A stretch of DNA of 64,000 nt, from the NCBI RefSeq assembly GCF_006385135.1, contig NZ_CP041025.1, positions 2,077,501-2,141,500 of the forward strand, read 5' to 3'. The notes under the pieces were generated by a model. It saw only the letters and a list, made by a program, of their open reading frames with translations. It searched no databases and was not told where the DNA came from. This document shows positions 63,798-64,000 of the stretch, one piece after another; positions within the stretch are counted from its first letter, which is position 1; each line of letters starts with the position of its first letter. The translations under genes were made by a program, and so were the position numbers. Origin of the DNA: Paremcibacter congregatus. Its GTDB lineage: Bacteria; Pseudomonadota; Alphaproteobacteria; Sphingomonadales; Emcibacteraceae.

Positions 63798-64000
63798 ATG
63801 GAAAGATTTATCAAATATTCCAATCGCCTCGGCGGCATGCTTAACCCGGGCAGTCTGGATCTTTACCTGGCGAAATCTTTTGCCAGCCGCTACATCATTA
63901 TTTTGCTCGGGCTTGTCGCCACCTTGCAGATGCTGGACCTGTTGTCTGAATCCGACAACATACTCGCCGGCGAAGGCGCCGTCACAGGCGATCTATGGCA
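63798..64000 (+). CDS. lptG: LptG/YjgQ-type permease, N-terminal fragment (runs off window)
   Basis: The first 67 codons are present. The N-terminus reads MERFIKYSNRLGGMLN, then LDLYLAKSFASRYIIILLGLVATLQMLDLLSESDNIL, the typical first amphipathic and membrane helix of LptG, given here in words because it continues past the edge. GTTAGGAAAGGC supplies the ribosome-binding site. It begins 9 bases after lptF and forms an lptFG operon. The rest lies beyond base 64000. Confidence 0.85.
   Translation, partial: MERFIKYSNRLGGMLNPGSLDLYLAKSFASRYIIILLGLVATLQMLDLLSESDNILAGEGAVTGDLW

Overview
The window is a contiguous stretch of an alphaproteobacterial chromosome of roughly balanced base composition (estimated by eye). 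Evidence for the class: the NDUFA12-mlaD-DUF2155 / aat / accBC / aroQ block, the gyrA-coaD-cyclophilin-queA-tgt block, the rpoZ / Rsh-pyrE-DUF2062-pdxJ-acpS-lepB-rnc-era block, the B12-dependent ribonucleotide reductase NrdJ, a single bifunctional Rsh, and a Caulobacter-type sphingolipid cluster. PEP-CTERM proteins together with sphingolipid genes suggest a marine lineage near Emcibacterales or Kordiimonadales. That lineage guess is inference only.

Layout. 1-4 kb: 3' part of rne, an M48/TPR periplasmic protease and a DsbA-like oxidoreductase. 4-9.4 kb: thiSG leftwards, aroQ-accB-accC-aat rightwards, then DUF2155, mlaD and NDUFA12 on the opposite strand. 9.4-16.4 kb: nrdJ, a PAS/degenerate-GGDEF/EAL protein, a LexA-like S24 repressor and a YciA-type thioesterase. 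16.7-23.6 kb (minus): two tRNA-Lys genes, tgt, queA, two cyclophilins, coaD, gyrA. 23.8-26.7 kb: small accessory genes, a 5'-truncated AHSA1-like remnant, tRNA-Ser, an acetyltransferase, a Sel1-like protein and a lipoprotein. 26.8-30.1 kb: gatCAB. 30.3-32.4 kb: two paralogous DUF1194 (vWA-like) PEP-CTERM proteins, each behind a sigma-54-type promoter and a shared upstream box. 32.5-35.4 kb: an Lrp-type regulator divergent from arginase and ornithine aminotransferase. 35.4-43.6 kb (minus): folK, rpoZ, Rsh, pyrE, DUF2062, pdxJ, acpS, lepB, rnc, era. 43.8-52.3 kb: NYN nuclease, family-5 uracil-DNA glycosylase, MBL hydrolase, S9 peptidase, His-rich protein, CDF metal transporter, smpB, dapA, EF-hand protein. 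52.4-55.4 kb: MFS transporter and a short reductive-dehalogenase-like Fe-S protein, divergent from a MarR regulator across a perfect 32-bp palindrome. 55.4-57 kb: recX and a DMT exporter. 57.1-62.5 kb: bacterial sphingolipid synthesis (acyl-AMP ligase, SDR, acyl carrier protein, serine palmitoyltransferase) plus a divergent lipid-kinase-like gene. 62.6 kb to the end: lptF and the start of lptG.

Working together. Most of the window is housekeeping: lipid precursors, tRNA modification and charging, RNA processing, stringent response and protein export. The accessory interest lies in three places: the sigma-54-controlled PEP-CTERM pair, the MarR / RdhA-like / MFS module, and the sphingolipid locus sitting directly beside LptF/LptG permease genes. 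No CRISPR array, insertion sequence, rRNA gene or prophage was seen.
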